A stretch of 64,000 bases of DNA from Lachnospiraceae bacterium (GTDB lineage Bacteria > Bacillota > Clostridia > Lachnospirales > Lachnospiraceae), in NCBI GenBank assembly GCA_015057585.1, contig SVEF01000001.1, positions 62,001 through 126,000 of the forward strand, written 5' to 3'. Positions 44,800 through 53,291 of this stretch are shown here, one piece after another. The notes under the pieces were generated by a model. That model had not been told where the DNA came from. It saw only the letters and a program-made list of their open reading frames with translations, and did not search any database. A program made the translations under genes and the position numbers. The first letter of the stretch is position 1. Each line of letters opens with the position of its first letter.

Positions 44800-44836
44800 A
44801 AAGCGGGAGAAAGGAAACTTTCTCCCGCTTTTTTTG
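44800..44836 (+). terminator. Strong terminator closing the tubulin-like operon
   Basis: A perfect 14-bp stem (AAAGCGGGAGAAAG at 44800-44813, complement at 44818-44831), GAAA tetraloop, and a run of seven or more T residues. Confidence 0.93.
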
Positions 44837-44839
44837 GAC

Positions 44840-44866
44840 ATACTTTTCGCAATTCCTTCATAAGAT
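44840..44866 (+). promoter_or_regulatory. Candidate sigma-E promoter of the spoIIIA operon
   Basis: ATACTT (44840-44845), 13 bases, CATAAGAT (44859-44866), about 25 bases before spoIIIAA. The pattern fits mother-cell sigma-E promoters (ATA at -35, CATA at -10), and spoIIIA is a sigma-E operon in spore formers. Confidence 0.5.
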
Positions 44867-44891
44867 AGGACAAGAATGGAGGAGGAAGGGT

Positions 44892-45896
44892 ATGAAAGAC
44901 TTTTATAAAATTTTTCCGGCAGGATTACGGGAACGTATGGAAAAGTTGCATCTGTTACAGAATGGTTTCACAGAGCTGCGGCTCCGCTGTAATGCACCGT
45001 TGATTTTATTAAAGGGAAGAGAAGAATTCTTTTTACATAGTACTTGCGGAGGGCTCACGAAAGAGGCAGAGCACGCATATCGGATTTCTGTGAATGAAAT
45101 CCGGGAGATGATGGAGTATATCAGTAATTTTTCTGTCTATGCGTATGAAGATGAAATGCGTCAGGGATTTCTTACGATTCAGGGGGGACATCGAATCGGA
45201 ATATGCGGAAAGGCAGTAATACAAGATAAGAAAATCAAAACGATACGGAATATCTCGTTTATGAATCTTCGTTTGGCAAGAGAAAAAAAAGGTTGTGCAG
45301 ATACGGTGCTGCCTTATCTGTTTGAAAACCGGAGGTTCTGTCATACTTTGGTGGTTTCTCCGCCGGGGTGTGGAAAGACAACGTTACTGAGAGATATAAT
45401 TCGACAGTTGTCGAATGGAGCAACATGTCTTGCTCCGGATGGTAAAAAAATAAGCCTTCCGGGCCGGAAGGTAGGTATTGTGGACGAACGGTCAGAAGTG
45501 GCAGCCTGTTACCACGGAGTACCGCAAAATGACCTTGGTATCCGTACGGATGTACTGGACGGGTGTCCAAAATCTACAGGAGTAGAATTGCTGCTTCGAT
45601 CAATGTCGGAGGATGTGATTGCCATGGATGAACTGGGTGGTGAAGAAGATATTGCCGTGGTGAAAAAAAGTATTTTCTGTGGTTGCAAAATCCTTGCGAC
45701 AGCACATGGAGAAGATAAAAAAGAGTGGTTTGAACAAGGGGGAAAAGAAGCAAAAGTATCGGATTTGCCATTTGAACGGTATGTGTTTTTGAAATCGGAT
45801 GGACCACCGGGGCAAGTTTCTGCGGTATGTGATGCAAAAGGCAGGGTACTGTTTGCAGAAAATACAGAGGGGTGGTTTGGAGGAGAGAGAACATGA
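44892..45896 (+). CDS. spoIIIAA: Stage III sporulation protein AA, secretion-type ATPase
   Basis: A 334-aa ATPase of the mother cell that works with the SpoIIIA ring and SpoIIQ channel to sustain the forespore. It belongs to the type II/IV secretion ATPase family. Walker A is PPGCGKTTLLRDI and the region KVGIVDERSEVAACYHG is typical. Walker B lies at SEDVIAMDELGGEEDI, and ILATAHGEDKKEWF follows. Length fits the family (about 300-340). GGAGGAGG precedes the ATG. The gene ends with an ATGA overlap with spoIIIAB. It is first in the eight-gene operon, with a sigma-E-like promoter. Confidence 0.96.
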   Translation: MKDFYKIFPAGLRERMEKLHLLQNGFTELRLRCNAPLILLKGREEFFLHSTCGGLTKEAEHAYRISVNEIREMMEYISNFSVYAYEDEMRQGFLTIQGGHRIGICGKAVIQDKKIKTIRNISFMNLRLAREKKGCADTVLPYLFENRRFCHTLVVSPPGCGKTTLLRDIIRQLSNGATCLAPDGKKISLPGRKVGIVDERSEVAACYHGVPQNDLGIRTDVLDGCPKSTGVELLLRSMSEDVIAMDELGGEEDIAVVKKSIFCGCKILATAHGEDKKEWFEQGGKEAKVSDLPFERYVFLKSDGPPGQVSAVCDAKGRVLFAENTEGWFGGERT

Positions 45897-46414
45897 TACT
45901 GAAAACGGTTGGTGCAATTTTAGTGCTTGCTTCTGCAACAGCCATCGGAAGCATACTGGCGTTTCAGGTAAAGGAACAGGAACGGTGGCTTGCAGATATG
46001 AAACTGTCACTCATTTTGCTTTCCGGAGAACTGGAGTACCACCAAATACCGTTCCCGGAGGCAATGCGGCTGACAGGAACAAAGCATAAAGGAAGAATGC
46101 GGGATTTTTTCCGGAAGGCAGGAGAAGAACTGGAAAAAAGAGAAGGAGAAAGCTTGTCTGTGGTTTGGAGACGGCAGGCGGAAAGATGCTTAAAACAGTC
46201 GCCTTTGAAAAAAGAGCAGAAGGAAGAGTTTTCGGAAATCGGAATCTATTTCGCGGGGGCCGACAGTAATGTAAGAAAAAAAGCCCTGGAATTTTATTTC
46301 TCCCGTCTGGAGGAGGAAATTGTACGGATGAGGAGTACGGAGAAAGAAAAAGCGTACTTGTACCGGATGCTTGGAATGCTTGGTGGAGTTTTTTTACTGA
46401 TACTTGCATGTTAA
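45893..46414 (+). CDS. spoIIIAB: Stage III sporulation protein AB
   Basis: A 173-aa protein with membrane segments at each end (GAILVLASATAIGSILAF and MLGMLGGVFLLIL) and a helical cytosolic middle. It resembles the T2SSF-like platform proteins that pair with the SpoIIIAA ATPase. The start is ATG 45893, following GGAGGAG and overlapping the spoIIIAA stop; the longer frame from 45872 is within spoIIIAA and not used. RRQAERCLKQSPLKKEQ and RKKALEFYFSRLEEE match the family pattern. It needs SpoIIIAA for function in model spore formers. Confidence 0.93.
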   Translation: MILKTVGAILVLASATAIGSILAFQVKEQERWLADMKLSLILLSGELEYHQIPFPEAMRLTGTKHKGRMRDFFRKAGEELEKREGESLSVVWRRQAERCLKQSPLKKEQKEEFSEIGIYFAGADSNVRKKALEFYFSRLEEEIVRMRSTEKEKAYLYRMLGMLGGVFLLILAC

Positions 46415-46425
46415 GAGAGGATTGA

Positions 46426-46626
46426 GTGGATATGACGATACAGATGATTTTTAAAATTGCCGCAGTCGGTATCCTGGTGTCGGTGCTAAATCAAGTGCTA
46501 AAGCATTCGGGACGAGAAGACCAGGCGTATCTGACCAGTCTGGCAGGACTGATTTTAGTCTTATTCTGGATTATTCCATATGTGGCTGAATTATTTGAAA
46601 CCATACAGGAACTGTTTGGGCTATGA
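46426..46626 (+). CDS. spoIIIAC: Stage III sporulation protein AC
   Basis: A small membrane protein, 66 aa from GTG 46426 (five bases after GAGAGG) or 64 aa from ATG 46432; the choice is open. The sequence IFKIAAVGILVSVLNQVLKHSGRED is the typical SpoIIIAC start, followed by a second membrane helix (AGLILVLFWIIPYVAEL). It is part of the SpoIIIA feeding-tube complex in the mother-cell membrane around the forespore. Confidence 0.93.
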   Translation: MDMTIQMIFKIAAVGILVSVLNQVLKHSGREDQAYLTSLAGLILVLFWIIPYVAELFETIQELFGL

Positions 46627-46653
46627 CAGGAAAGGCCCGGAAAGGCGGACACT

Positions 46654-47031
46654 ATGTTGAGAACAGCGTTGCTGGGAATTCTTACCGTTGTGATTGCGAT
46701 GGCAATGAAACAGGGAAAGGCAGAATTCGGACTGTTTGTATCTTTTACAGGAAGTATTTTGATTGCCTGGGTCGCAGTTAGGCTGTTAGAAGGAATCAGT
46801 GGGAGTTTGAACCGGTTGGAACATATTCTTACGGTGGATCTGGAATATATAAAGCTTATGATCAAAATGATCGGAATTACCTACCTATCCGAGTTTTCCT
46901 CTGCCTTGTGCAAAGACGCAGGATATTCGGCCGTTGCAGGCCAGATAGAATTAGTCGGGAAACTGACGATTCTTACAATCGGGATGCCGATTGTGCTCGC
47001 ACTGTTTGAAATGATGGTAAGTATGGTATAA
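46654..47031 (+). CDS. spoIIIAD: Stage III sporulation protein AD
   Basis: A 125-aa membrane protein with three or four helices: LLGILTVVIAMAMKQ, FGLFVSFTGSILIAWVAV and a C-terminal GKLTILTIGMPIVLALFEM. KLMIKMIGITYLSEFSSALCKDAGYSAVAGQIEL is the conserved SpoIIIAD core. It sits between AC and AE as in all known spoIIIA operons and is thought to form part of the membrane platform. Start ATG 46654 with GAAAGGCGG upstream. Confidence 0.94.
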   Translation: MLRTALLGILTVVIAMAMKQGKAEFGLFVSFTGSILIAWVAVRLLEGISGSLNRLEHILTVDLEYIKLMIKMIGITYLSEFSSALCKDAGYSAVAGQIELVGKLTILTIGMPIVLALFEMMVSMV

Positions 47032-47044
47032 GGCGGACATATAG

Positions 47045-48076
47045 ATGGAAGAATTAGAACTGGACTATTCGCAGTTGCAGGAAACGGTAGAGCGGCTGCT
47101 TCCGAAGGAATTTCCTTTTTCAGCCGAGGCTTTTTTTAAACAGTTTGCTACAGGAGAAGGGTTACAGGACTTTTGGGCGGAATTATTCCGATGGCTGTTA
47201 AAAAATATCACTTTTCCGGTAGAGCAGGGAGTCCGCCTGTTGTTTCTGGTGCTATTTTCTGCGTTTTTTTCGAATTTGTCTAAGGCATTTCAAAAAAATG
47301 GGGCATCCCAGATGGGATATTTATGTATTTACCTGTTGATAGCCCTACATATTACCGGAGGATTTCAGGCTTCTGTTTCTATTGTCAAAGAGGGAATTGA
47401 AACCATATGTGGTCTTGCTTCCGTGTTGTTTCCTACGTACTGCATCAGTATTGCGTTTGTAACGGGAAGTCTGACAGCAACAGGATATTATCAGGGGACC
47501 GCTTTTTTTATTACGATGTTTGAATATGTGGCGGCAATTGTGCTTCTTCCGCTCAGCCGTGTATATTTGTTGTTATCCCTTGCCTCCTGTATGCAGAAAG
47601 AGCCTATTTTTTCAAAACTGCTTACGATTCTTGAGAATGTATTTTCCTGGCTGAAGAAAACAATCGTGGGGATTGTGCTTGCGTTTAGTGCGATTCAGGG
47701 AATCCTGTTACCTGCCATTGATAACTTAAAGAAAAGTGCAATTATAAAGACGGCATCGACGATTCCGGGTGTGGGAAATCTCGTAGATGGCGCATGGGAA
47801 ACTGTGGTCGGGGCAGGAGTGGTACTTAAGAATGCAATCGGAATCGGTGGAGTCTGTTTGTTGTTTTTGCTTGGAGTATTACCGCTTGCAAATTTGACAA
47901 TGCAGTATCTTTTGTATCGTGTGATAGGCGCATTGGCAGAGCCGGTATTACAGGATCAGACGGAACAGCTTTTGTCTTATGCGGGAACAGCACAGAAATT
48001 GTTATTACAGACGATGAGTCTTGGAATGATATTATTTTTGATGTTATTGGTTGTTATGACGAGGATTACAGTATAA
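47045..48076 (+). CDS. spoIIIAE: Stage III sporulation protein AE
   Basis: A 343-aa polytopic membrane protein and member of the SpoIIIA complex. It has about seven helices after an acidic N-terminus (MEELELDYSQLQETVERLLP). Conserved stretches include TSALASV-like positions, here SVLFPTYCISIAFVTGSL, and LPAIDNLKKSAIIKTASTIPGVG, characteristic of the family. The family usually begins with a signal-like segment; here it is weak. It directly abuts spoIIIAF. The product is needed for late forespore gene expression in model species. Confidence 0.95.
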   Translation: MEELELDYSQLQETVERLLPKEFPFSAEAFFKQFATGEGLQDFWAELFRWLLKNITFPVEQGVRLLFLVLFSAFFSNLSKAFQKNGASQMGYLCIYLLIALHITGGFQASVSIVKEGIETICGLASVLFPTYCISIAFVTGSLTATGYYQGTAFFITMFEYVAAIVLLPLSRVYLLLSLASCMQKEPIFSKLLTILENVFSWLKKTIVGIVLAFSAIQGILLPAIDNLKKSAIIKTASTIPGVGNLVDGAWETVVGAGVVLKNAIGIGGVCLLFLLGVLPLANLTMQYLLYRVIGALAEPVLQDQTEQLLSYAGTAQKLLLQTMSLGMILFLMLLVVMTRITV

Positions 48077-48670
48077 ATGATGGAATGGATAAAAAACATT
48101 GCAATATTTCTTGTGATTGCCGGACTGATTCTGGAGATGATAGAGGAGACAAAATATTATAAGTTTGTCCGTTGGGTCATTGGGGTCATATTGATGTTAC
48201 AGTTACTAAAGCCGTTTGCGGATACGCGGGAGTTATGGGAACGTTTTACTTCCAGTGTGCATTCGTTTGACTATGCGATGGGGACGGAGCGTGTCATGGA
48301 AGAGATTTATGCTGCTTCGGAGGGGGTAGCAGAAAGTGTGCAGCATAAGTACGAGACTATGATTGCAGAACAGGTTGCAAACCTGCTGAATCAGCACCAA
48401 ATAACATTACTGCACCTGGAAACGGAAATTGGCAAAGACGGAGCACTTTTGAAACTGCATATCTACGGGGAATACAAAACGGAGGAGACAGACAGTGGCT
48501 TACAGATTCCAACAGTAGTACCGGTAGAACCGGTTATTATTACAGAAAAAGAAAAGGAAAATGAAAGCGAAATGATGTCGCCGTTTGAATTGTATTTATG
48601 TGAGAGGTTTGCGGAGTTTTACCGGATAGAGGAAAGCAGAATTTGTGTAAAAATCGGGGAGGCGTGGTAA
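48077..48670 (+). CDS. spoIIIAF: Stage III sporulation protein AF
   Basis: A 197-aa protein with two N-terminal membrane helices (IKNIAIFLVIAGLILEMI and VRWVIGVILMLQLLKPF) and an extracytoplasmic domain. That domain is similar to ring-building motifs in secretion systems: LLNQHQITLLHLETEIG. The start abuts the spoIIIAE stop. The C-terminal EESRICVKIGE matches the usual end. The domain lies between the two membranes around the forespore and is thought to form a ring. Confidence 0.93.
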   Translation: MMEWIKNIAIFLVIAGLILEMIEETKYYKFVRWVIGVILMLQLLKPFADTRELWERFTSSVHSFDYAMGTERVMEEIYAASEGVAESVQHKYETMIAEQVANLLNQHQITLLHLETEIGKDGALLKLHIYGEYKTEETDSGLQIPTVVPVEPVIITEKEKENESEMMSPFELYLCERFAEFYRIEESRICVKIGEAW

Positions 48671-49237
48671 GTGACAGGAAAGGAATGGTTGCTAAAGGCA
48701 AAAGAAAGGATTTGCAAATTTGGAATCAAAGAATGGGTGACGGTGCTGGTTGTCGGTGTTTGTCTGTTGGTTCTTGTAATCCCGGCGGATGGAAAGAAAA
48801 AGACAGATAAGATGACTGACAATATTACGCCTACTCCCATGTTAAGCCGGGAAGAATCTTATACGGAAGTGATGGAAAAGCGGGTGGAAGAGTTGCTGTC
48901 ACAGGTAGAAAGTGTAGGAAGAGTAAAAGTCATGATTACGGTAAAAACCACGGAGGAGAAGAACGTATTAAAGGATGGGACACGTGAACTTAAGGAATCC
49001 ACAGAACAGGATAGTGCAGGTGGAAGCAGAATTTCTTACAGTGAAGTAACGGAAAATGAGACCGTTTTTTCAGGGGAAGAACCGTATTTATTATCTGAGA
49101 GCTATCCGGAGGTAATAGGCGTAGTGGTACTTGCAGAGGGAAGCGGCACAGGAAGTGTGGATTACGATATTTTGAATGCGGTACAGGTACTATTTGATCT
49201 TCCGGCGCATAAAATTAGAATAATGAAAATGAAATAA
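48671..49237 (+). CDS. spoIIIAG: Stage III sporulation protein AG
   Basis: A 188-aa protein starting at GTG eight bases after GGGGAGG. One membrane helix near residues 21-37 (WVTVLVVGVCLLVLVIPAD) precedes a ring-building-motif domain. The domain begins VEELLSQVESVGRVKVMITVKTTEEKNVL and ends VQVLFDLPAHKIRIMKMK. SpoIIIAG forms a large ring in the space between mother cell and forespore in Bacillus subtilis. The insert between the strands (KESTEQDSAGGSRI) is typical of the family. Confidence 0.94.
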   Translation: MTGKEWLLKAKERICKFGIKEWVTVLVVGVCLLVLVIPADGKKKTDKMTDNITPTPMLSREESYTEVMEKRVEELLSQVESVGRVKVMITVKTTEEKNVLKDGTRELKESTEQDSAGGSRISYSEVTENETVFSGEEPYLLSESYPEVIGVVVLAEGSGTGSVDYDILNAVQVLFDLPAHKIRIMKMK

Positions 49238-49265
49238 TATGCCAACCGGCAGAAGTGGAGGATGG

Positions 49266-49955
49266 ATGAAACAACTTTTTAAGAAAAATCAGATTATTAT
49301 TACGGCATTGGCACTGATGATAGCAGCGGCAGGATATCTGCAGTTTTCGAATCCGGGGGACAATGCCGCACAGAGTGGAAATGACAATGTGTATTTTGAA
49401 GGAACGGATAAAGCAGGAGACGGAACGACTTTGGCAGACAAGTCAGAAACTGACGGAGAAGGTGACGGAAATAAAGATGATGTTACAATATCTGTCGGAA
49501 ACAACCAGGGCGGTTCCGTGCAAAGTGCAGATGGTTCCGAAGAGACCGGAGACAATCATCAGGTAGGTGAAGCTGTTATGGTAAGTACAACACTTCATGG
49601 GAATTTTACATCGAATGCAAAATTGGTAAGAGAACAAAGAAGAGCGCAGAGTAAGGAAACATTAATGCAGATTATCAATAATGCGTCACTGACGGATGCA
49701 CAAAAGCAGACGGCGGTAGAAACTTTGGTGAATCTCACCACCATTGCGGAAAAGGAAAATGCAGCCGAACTTCTTTTGGAGGCAAAGGGATTTGCAGATC
49801 CGATTGTTAATATTGTAGAGAATGAGGTGGATGTCGTCATTAATGCGGTGAGTGTCACCGACCGTCAGATTGCGCAGATTGAAGATATTGTTACCCGGAA
49901 AACGGGCTTTGAACCAAAGAATATTACAATTACAGCGGCAATTCAGGAGGATTGA
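49266..49955 (+). CDS. spoIIIAH: Stage III sporulation protein AH
   Basis: A 229-aa protein. ATG 49266 follows TGGAGG and gives MKQLFKKNQIIITALALMIAAAGYLQF, the usual family start; ATG 49239 would add nine residues without a ribosome site. One membrane helix is followed by an acidic linker and the C-terminal domain (REQRRAQSKETLMQIINNASLTDAQKQTAVETLVNLT, then CIV-like VDVVINA). This domain binds SpoIIQ and resembles YscJ/FliF ring proteins. It is the last of the spoIIIA operon. Confidence 0.95.
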   Translation: MKQLFKKNQIIITALALMIAAAGYLQFSNPGDNAAQSGNDNVYFEGTDKAGDGTTLADKSETDGEGDGNKDDVTISVGNNQGGSVQSADGSEETGDNHQVGEAVMVSTTLHGNFTSNAKLVREQRRAQSKETLMQIINNASLTDAQKQTAVETLVNLTTIAEKENAAELLLEAKGFADPIVNIVENEVDVVINAVSVTDRQIAQIEDIVTRKTGFEPKNITITAAIQED

Positions 49956-49977
49956 TTACATAAAAAGCAAGAAAAAG

Positions 49978-50006
49978 TTTGCAAAACGGAGATAGTTTGG
50001 TATAAT
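49978..50006 (+). promoter_or_regulatory. Promoter before asp23
   Basis: TTTGCA (49978-49983), 17 bases, TATAAT (50001-50006), about 63 bases before the ATG. The -10 is perfect. It allows the following genes to be expressed in growing cells apart from the sporulation operon. Confidence 0.6.
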
Positions 50007-50069
50007 AAACGAAAAGAGAAAGAATTTAACGTGGTGATGTATGCACCATGATGATTAGGAGGATATACT

Positions 50070-50459
50070 ATGACAATGGAAGCAGAAAATGTAACCACAT
50101 ATGAAGAAAAGGGATTTACATCCGAAGTAAAAATTGCAGGTGATGTCATTGCTACCATCGCCGGTCTTGCAGCGACAGAGATTGAAGGAATTTCTTCTAT
50201 GCAGGGAAATTTGACCAATGAATTGGTGGGTAAACTTGGAATGAAAAATCTGACCAAGGGTGTTACCATCCGTTTTGAAGAAGAAGGAACAGCAGTCCAT
50301 GTGGATCTGTCTGTGATTATGCGATACGGATACAGTATCCCTAAGGCATGTAAGGCGGTACAGGAGCGTGTAAAGACCGCGATTGAAAATATGGCGGGAT
50401 TAAAGGTTTCCGGTGTAAATATCAATATTGTAGGTGTGGATACAGAAGTAATCGAATAA
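50070..50459 (+). CDS. asp23: Asp23/YloU-family envelope stress protein
   Basis: A 129-aa soluble protein of the Asp23/Gls24 family, which in Gram-positive bacteria associates with the membrane and responds to envelope or alkaline stress. The family core is seen in GDVIATIAGLAATEIEGISSM, VTIRFEEEGTAVHVDLSVIMRYGYSIPKACKAVQERVKTAIENM and VSGVNINIVGVDT. GATTAGGAGG precedes ATG. In Clostridia the gene is regularly found just upstream of nusB. It has its own promoter and is followed by a hairpin. Confidence 0.93.
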   Translation: MTMEAENVTTYEEKGFTSEVKIAGDVIATIAGLAATEIEGISSMQGNLTNELVGKLGMKNLTKGVTIRFEEEGTAVHVDLSVIMRYGYSIPKACKAVQERVKTAIENMAGLKVSGVNINIVGVDTEVIE

Positions 50460-50469
50460 AGGAAAATGA

Positions 50470-50513
50470 CAATAGAAAGCCTGCGATGCGGGTTTTCTAT
50501 TGTTGTGATTTTT
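50470..50513 (+). terminator. Hairpin between asp23 and nusB
   Basis: CAATAGAAA pairs with TTTCTATTG (50470-50502) around an inner CCTGC/GCGGG stem; GTGATTTTT follows. It is a weak terminator or attenuator that may lower, but not stop, reading into nusB, which has no obvious promoter of its own. Confidence 0.6.
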
Positions 50514-50551
50514 ACGAGAAAAAGATTCCCAGTGGAGATGGAGAGAAAAAT

Positions 50552-50953
50552 ATGACAAAGCGTGAAGAGAGAGAACACCTGTTTAAATTATTGTTCTGTA
50601 AAGATTTTCATGAGATGGCAGAGATGGAAGAACAGGTGGAGATGTATCAGGAACAGAGAGAATTGGAAAACAAGGAAGAGTTTGAACCAATCAAAAAGAA
50701 ACTGGATGCTATTGTAGCAACAGAAGGTACGATTGATATGCTTCTTTCCGAAGCAGCCAGTGGCTGGCGTTTAAACCGCATGGGAAAGGCGGAACTGACT
50801 ATTTTACGTATTGCTGTTTATGAAATGCGTTATGATGAAGAGGTTCCGGAAAAGGTAGCGATTAATGAAGCTGTGGAACTTGCAAAGAAATACGGAAACG
50901 ATGCTTCGGCAGGATTTGTAAACGGAGTACTTGCAAAACTCGTTTCTAAATAA
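50552..50953 (+). CDS. nusB: Transcription antitermination factor NusB
   Basis: A 133-aa RNA-binding protein that takes part in rRNA antitermination with NusE/S10. The helical pattern REEREHLFKLLFCKDFHE, LNRMGKAELTILRIAVYEMRYD, PEKVAINEAVELAKKYG and GFVNGVLAKL is that of NusB. The open frame extends back to 50486 through the hairpin, but ATG 50552 with GGAGA upstream gives the usual family start (MTKREEREH). xseA follows 11 bases later. Confidence 0.95.
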   Translation: MTKREEREHLFKLLFCKDFHEMAEMEEQVEMYQEQRELENKEEFEPIKKKLDAIVATEGTIDMLLSEAASGWRLNRMGKAELTILRIAVYEMRYDEEVPEKVAINEAVELAKKYGNDASAGFVNGVLAKLVSK

Positions 50954-50964
50954 AGGTGAATGTA

Positions 50965-52164
50965 ATGGCAGAGATTTATTCTGTGTCCCAGATTAACACT
51001 TATGTGAAAAATATGTTTGCCGGAAACTCTCTTTTGAACCATATTTATGTCAAAGGAGAGATTTCCAATTGCAAGCATCATACGTCCGGCCATGTTTATT
51101 TTACGTTAAAGGACGGTGCGGCGCAGATTGCTTGCGTTTTATTTGCCGGTCGGAAAGCCGGCATTTCTTTTCGGATGGAGGACGGACAAAGTGTCATCGT
51201 ATTCGGAAGCATCAGTGTGTACGAAAGGGACGGAAAATATCAGTTATATGCAGATGATATCCGTTTAGACGGAGTGGGGCAACTGTATGAGAAATTTGAA
51301 TATCTGAAAAGAAAGCTGGGAGCAGAAGGACTCTTTTTGCCGGAATATAAAAAAGGAATTCCGCCCTTTGCAAAACGCGTTGGGATTGTAACGGCATCGA
51401 CCGGTGCCGCACTTCAGGACATTATGCAGATTGCACGACGGAGAAATCCTTATGTGCAACTTGTTTTATATCCTGCAAAGGTACAGGGCGAAGGAGCGGC
51501 GGATACTGTAGTGCGCGGAATAAAGGCCCTGGATGGCAAGGTGGACACAATAATTGTCGGCAGGGGCGGTGGCTCTATCGAGGATTTATGGGCTTTTAAT
51601 GAAGAGAAGGTGGCCAGGGCTATTTTTGCTTGTATTACACCGGTAATTTCGGCTGTCGGACATGAAACGGATACGACGATTGCAGACTTTGTTTCTGATT
51701 TGCGTGCACCGACACCATCCGCTGCGGCAGAACTTGCAGTATATGATGTGCGTTTGTTGGAGCAGACATTGGCAGGAATCCACGGAGAACTGGTTCAGGC
51801 AGTGTTGTCAAAGGCAGAGACGAAACGAATGCTGTTAAAGCAAAAGGAACTGCAACTGCAACAGGTACATCCAAGGTATCAGTTACAACAAAAACGTCTC
51901 AGGGTAGATGAATTGTCAGAAAAGATTTCTGCGAGAATGAAGGAACTGGTGTCTGCAAAACGACAAAAACTGGCACTTCTGGCACAGAAACTGGAAGGTA
52001 TGTCTCCGATGGGAAGACTGGAAGCCGGATATGCCTTTGTAACAAGACAGGACGGTCCGATGATTAAGACATTATCCCAGGTTGGTATCGGAGACAGTAT
52101 TAACATTGATGTAACAGACGGTACAATTCATGCAACCGTACAGGGCGTTTCGGAAAGAGAATAA
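50965..52164 (+). CDS. xseA: Exodeoxyribonuclease VII large subunit
   Basis: A 399-aa catalytic subunit of the ssDNA exonuclease used in DNA repair and recombination. The N-terminal OB fold is seen in YSVSQINTYVKNMFAG, YVKGEISNCKHHTSGHVYFTLKD. The nuclease part contains RVGIVTASTGAALQDI, RGGGSIEDLWAFNEE and ISAVGHETDTTIADFVSDLRAPTPSAAAEL. Helices and the C-terminal MGRLEAGYAFVT follow. ATG 50965 with AAAGGTG upstream is the start; GTG 50956 would lie in the ribosome site. It is coupled to xseB. Confidence 0.96.
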   Translation: MAEIYSVSQINTYVKNMFAGNSLLNHIYVKGEISNCKHHTSGHVYFTLKDGAAQIACVLFAGRKAGISFRMEDGQSVIVFGSISVYERDGKYQLYADDIRLDGVGQLYEKFEYLKRKLGAEGLFLPEYKKGIPPFAKRVGIVTASTGAALQDIMQIARRRNPYVQLVLYPAKVQGEGAADTVVRGIKALDGKVDTIIVGRGGGSIEDLWAFNEEKVARAIFACITPVISAVGHETDTTIADFVSDLRAPTPSAAAELAVYDVRLLEQTLAGIHGELVQAVLSKAETKRMLLKQKELQLQQVHPRYQLQQKRLRVDELSEKISARMKELVSAKRQKLALLAQKLEGMSPMGRLEAGYAFVTRQDGPMIKTLSQVGIGDSINIDVTDGTIHATVQGVSERE

Positions 52165-52174
52165 GGTGAAAAAT

Positions 52175-52384
52175 ATGGAAGATAATAAGAAAGATGCAAA
52201 CTTAGAACAGTCCATGCAGGAATTGGAGCAGGTAATGGAGGCTTTGAACCGCCCGGAGATTTCTCTGGAGGAGTCCTTTGCTTTCTATAAAAAAGGCATG
52301 GATTTGCTGCTTGCATGCAACCGGGCAATTGACAAGGTAGAAAAAGAACTGATGATACTGGAGGAAAACGGTGTTGGAGAATAA
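52175..52384 (+). CDS. xseB: Exodeoxyribonuclease VII small subunit
   Basis: A 69-aa subunit that binds the helices of XseA. SMQELEQVMEALNRPEISLEESFAFYKKGMDLLLACNRAIDKVEKEL is the family signature. ATG 52175 follows AAGGTG; the longer frame from 52130 overlaps xseA and is not used. The next gene starts inside its last codons (14-base overlap). Confidence 0.95.
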   Translation: MEDNKKDANLEQSMQELEQVMEALNRPEISLEESFAFYKKGMDLLLACNRAIDKVEKELMILEENGVGE

Positions 52385-53279
52385 GTTTAAAGGTGCTTTG
52401 AAGGAAAGACAGGCATATATCAACAGTGTGTTGGATGTATATTTGCCGGAGGTGGAAGGGCGTCAGAAAACCATACTGGAGGCTATGCATTACAGCGTGA
52501 CTATTGGCGGAAAACGAATCCGTCCGATTCTGATGCTTGAGATGTTCCGCACTTTTGCGGGAGAAGACGCGGAAGAAGAGAGGATAGAACCATTTCTTGC
52601 AGCAATGGAAATGCTGCATACGTATTCTCTGGTGCACGATGATTTGCCGGATATGGACAATGACAGGTACCGGAGAGGGCAGTTGACGACCCATGCAAAG
52701 TATGGAGCGGCGATGGGGATTCTGACCGGCGACGCGCTCCTAAATTATTCGTTTGAAACAGCGTGTAAGGCGTTTTCCATTACGGACGAGGAATGGGATC
52801 TCCGGGTAGCCAAGGCATTAAAAATCTTTGCGACCAAGGCCGGTGTGTATGGAATGATTGGTGGACAGGTTGTTGATGTGGAAAAGACCGGGCAACCGCT
52901 GGATACAGAAGAAATTTCTTTTATTTACGAATTGAAAACCTGTGCTCTTTTGGAATCCGCAATGTTAATCGGTGCCATTTTAGGTGGTGCAGATGACGGG
53001 TTGTTTAGCGATATTGTCTGGATGGCATCCTGTATCGGTATGGCATTCCAGATTCAGGACGATATTTTAGATTTGACCGGGGATGAGAGTAAACTCGGAA
53101 AGCCGGTACACAGTGATGAGAAGAATGAGAAAACCACATTTGTATCGCTATATGGAATTGACGTGGCAAAAGAAAAGGTAAAGGAACTTTCGGCAGAGGC
53201 ACTTTGGCTTGCCGAGAAACTTTCCTGTACGGAATTTTTAAAGGAACTGGTTGTTTATCTGACAATCAGAGAGAATTAG
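52371..53279 (+). CDS. ispA: Farnesyl diphosphate (polyprenyl) synthase
   Basis: A 302-aa prenyl transferase that condenses IPP with allylic diphosphates, making FPP (or GGPP) for undecaprenol and quinone-type lipids. Motifs are GGKRIRPIL, the first Asp-rich HDDLPDMDNDRYRRG, GDALLNYSFE, GQVVDV and the second Asp-rich FQIQDDILD. The start is GTG 52371, after GGAGG at about six bases. It lies next to dxs, which supplies the same pathway. Confidence 0.94.
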   Translation: MLENKFKGALKERQAYINSVLDVYLPEVEGRQKTILEAMHYSVTIGGKRIRPILMLEMFRTFAGEDAEEERIEPFLAAMEMLHTYSLVHDDLPDMDNDRYRRGQLTTHAKYGAAMGILTGDALLNYSFETACKAFSITDEEWDLRVAKALKIFATKAGVYGMIGGQVVDVEKTGQPLDTEEISFIYELKTCALLESAMLIGAILGGADDGLFSDIVWMASCIGMAFQIQDDILDLTGDESKLGKPVHSDEKNEKTTFVSLYGIDVAKEKVKELSAEALWLAEKLSCTEFLKELVVYLTIREN

Positions 53280-53291
53280 TTGGAGTAGCGT

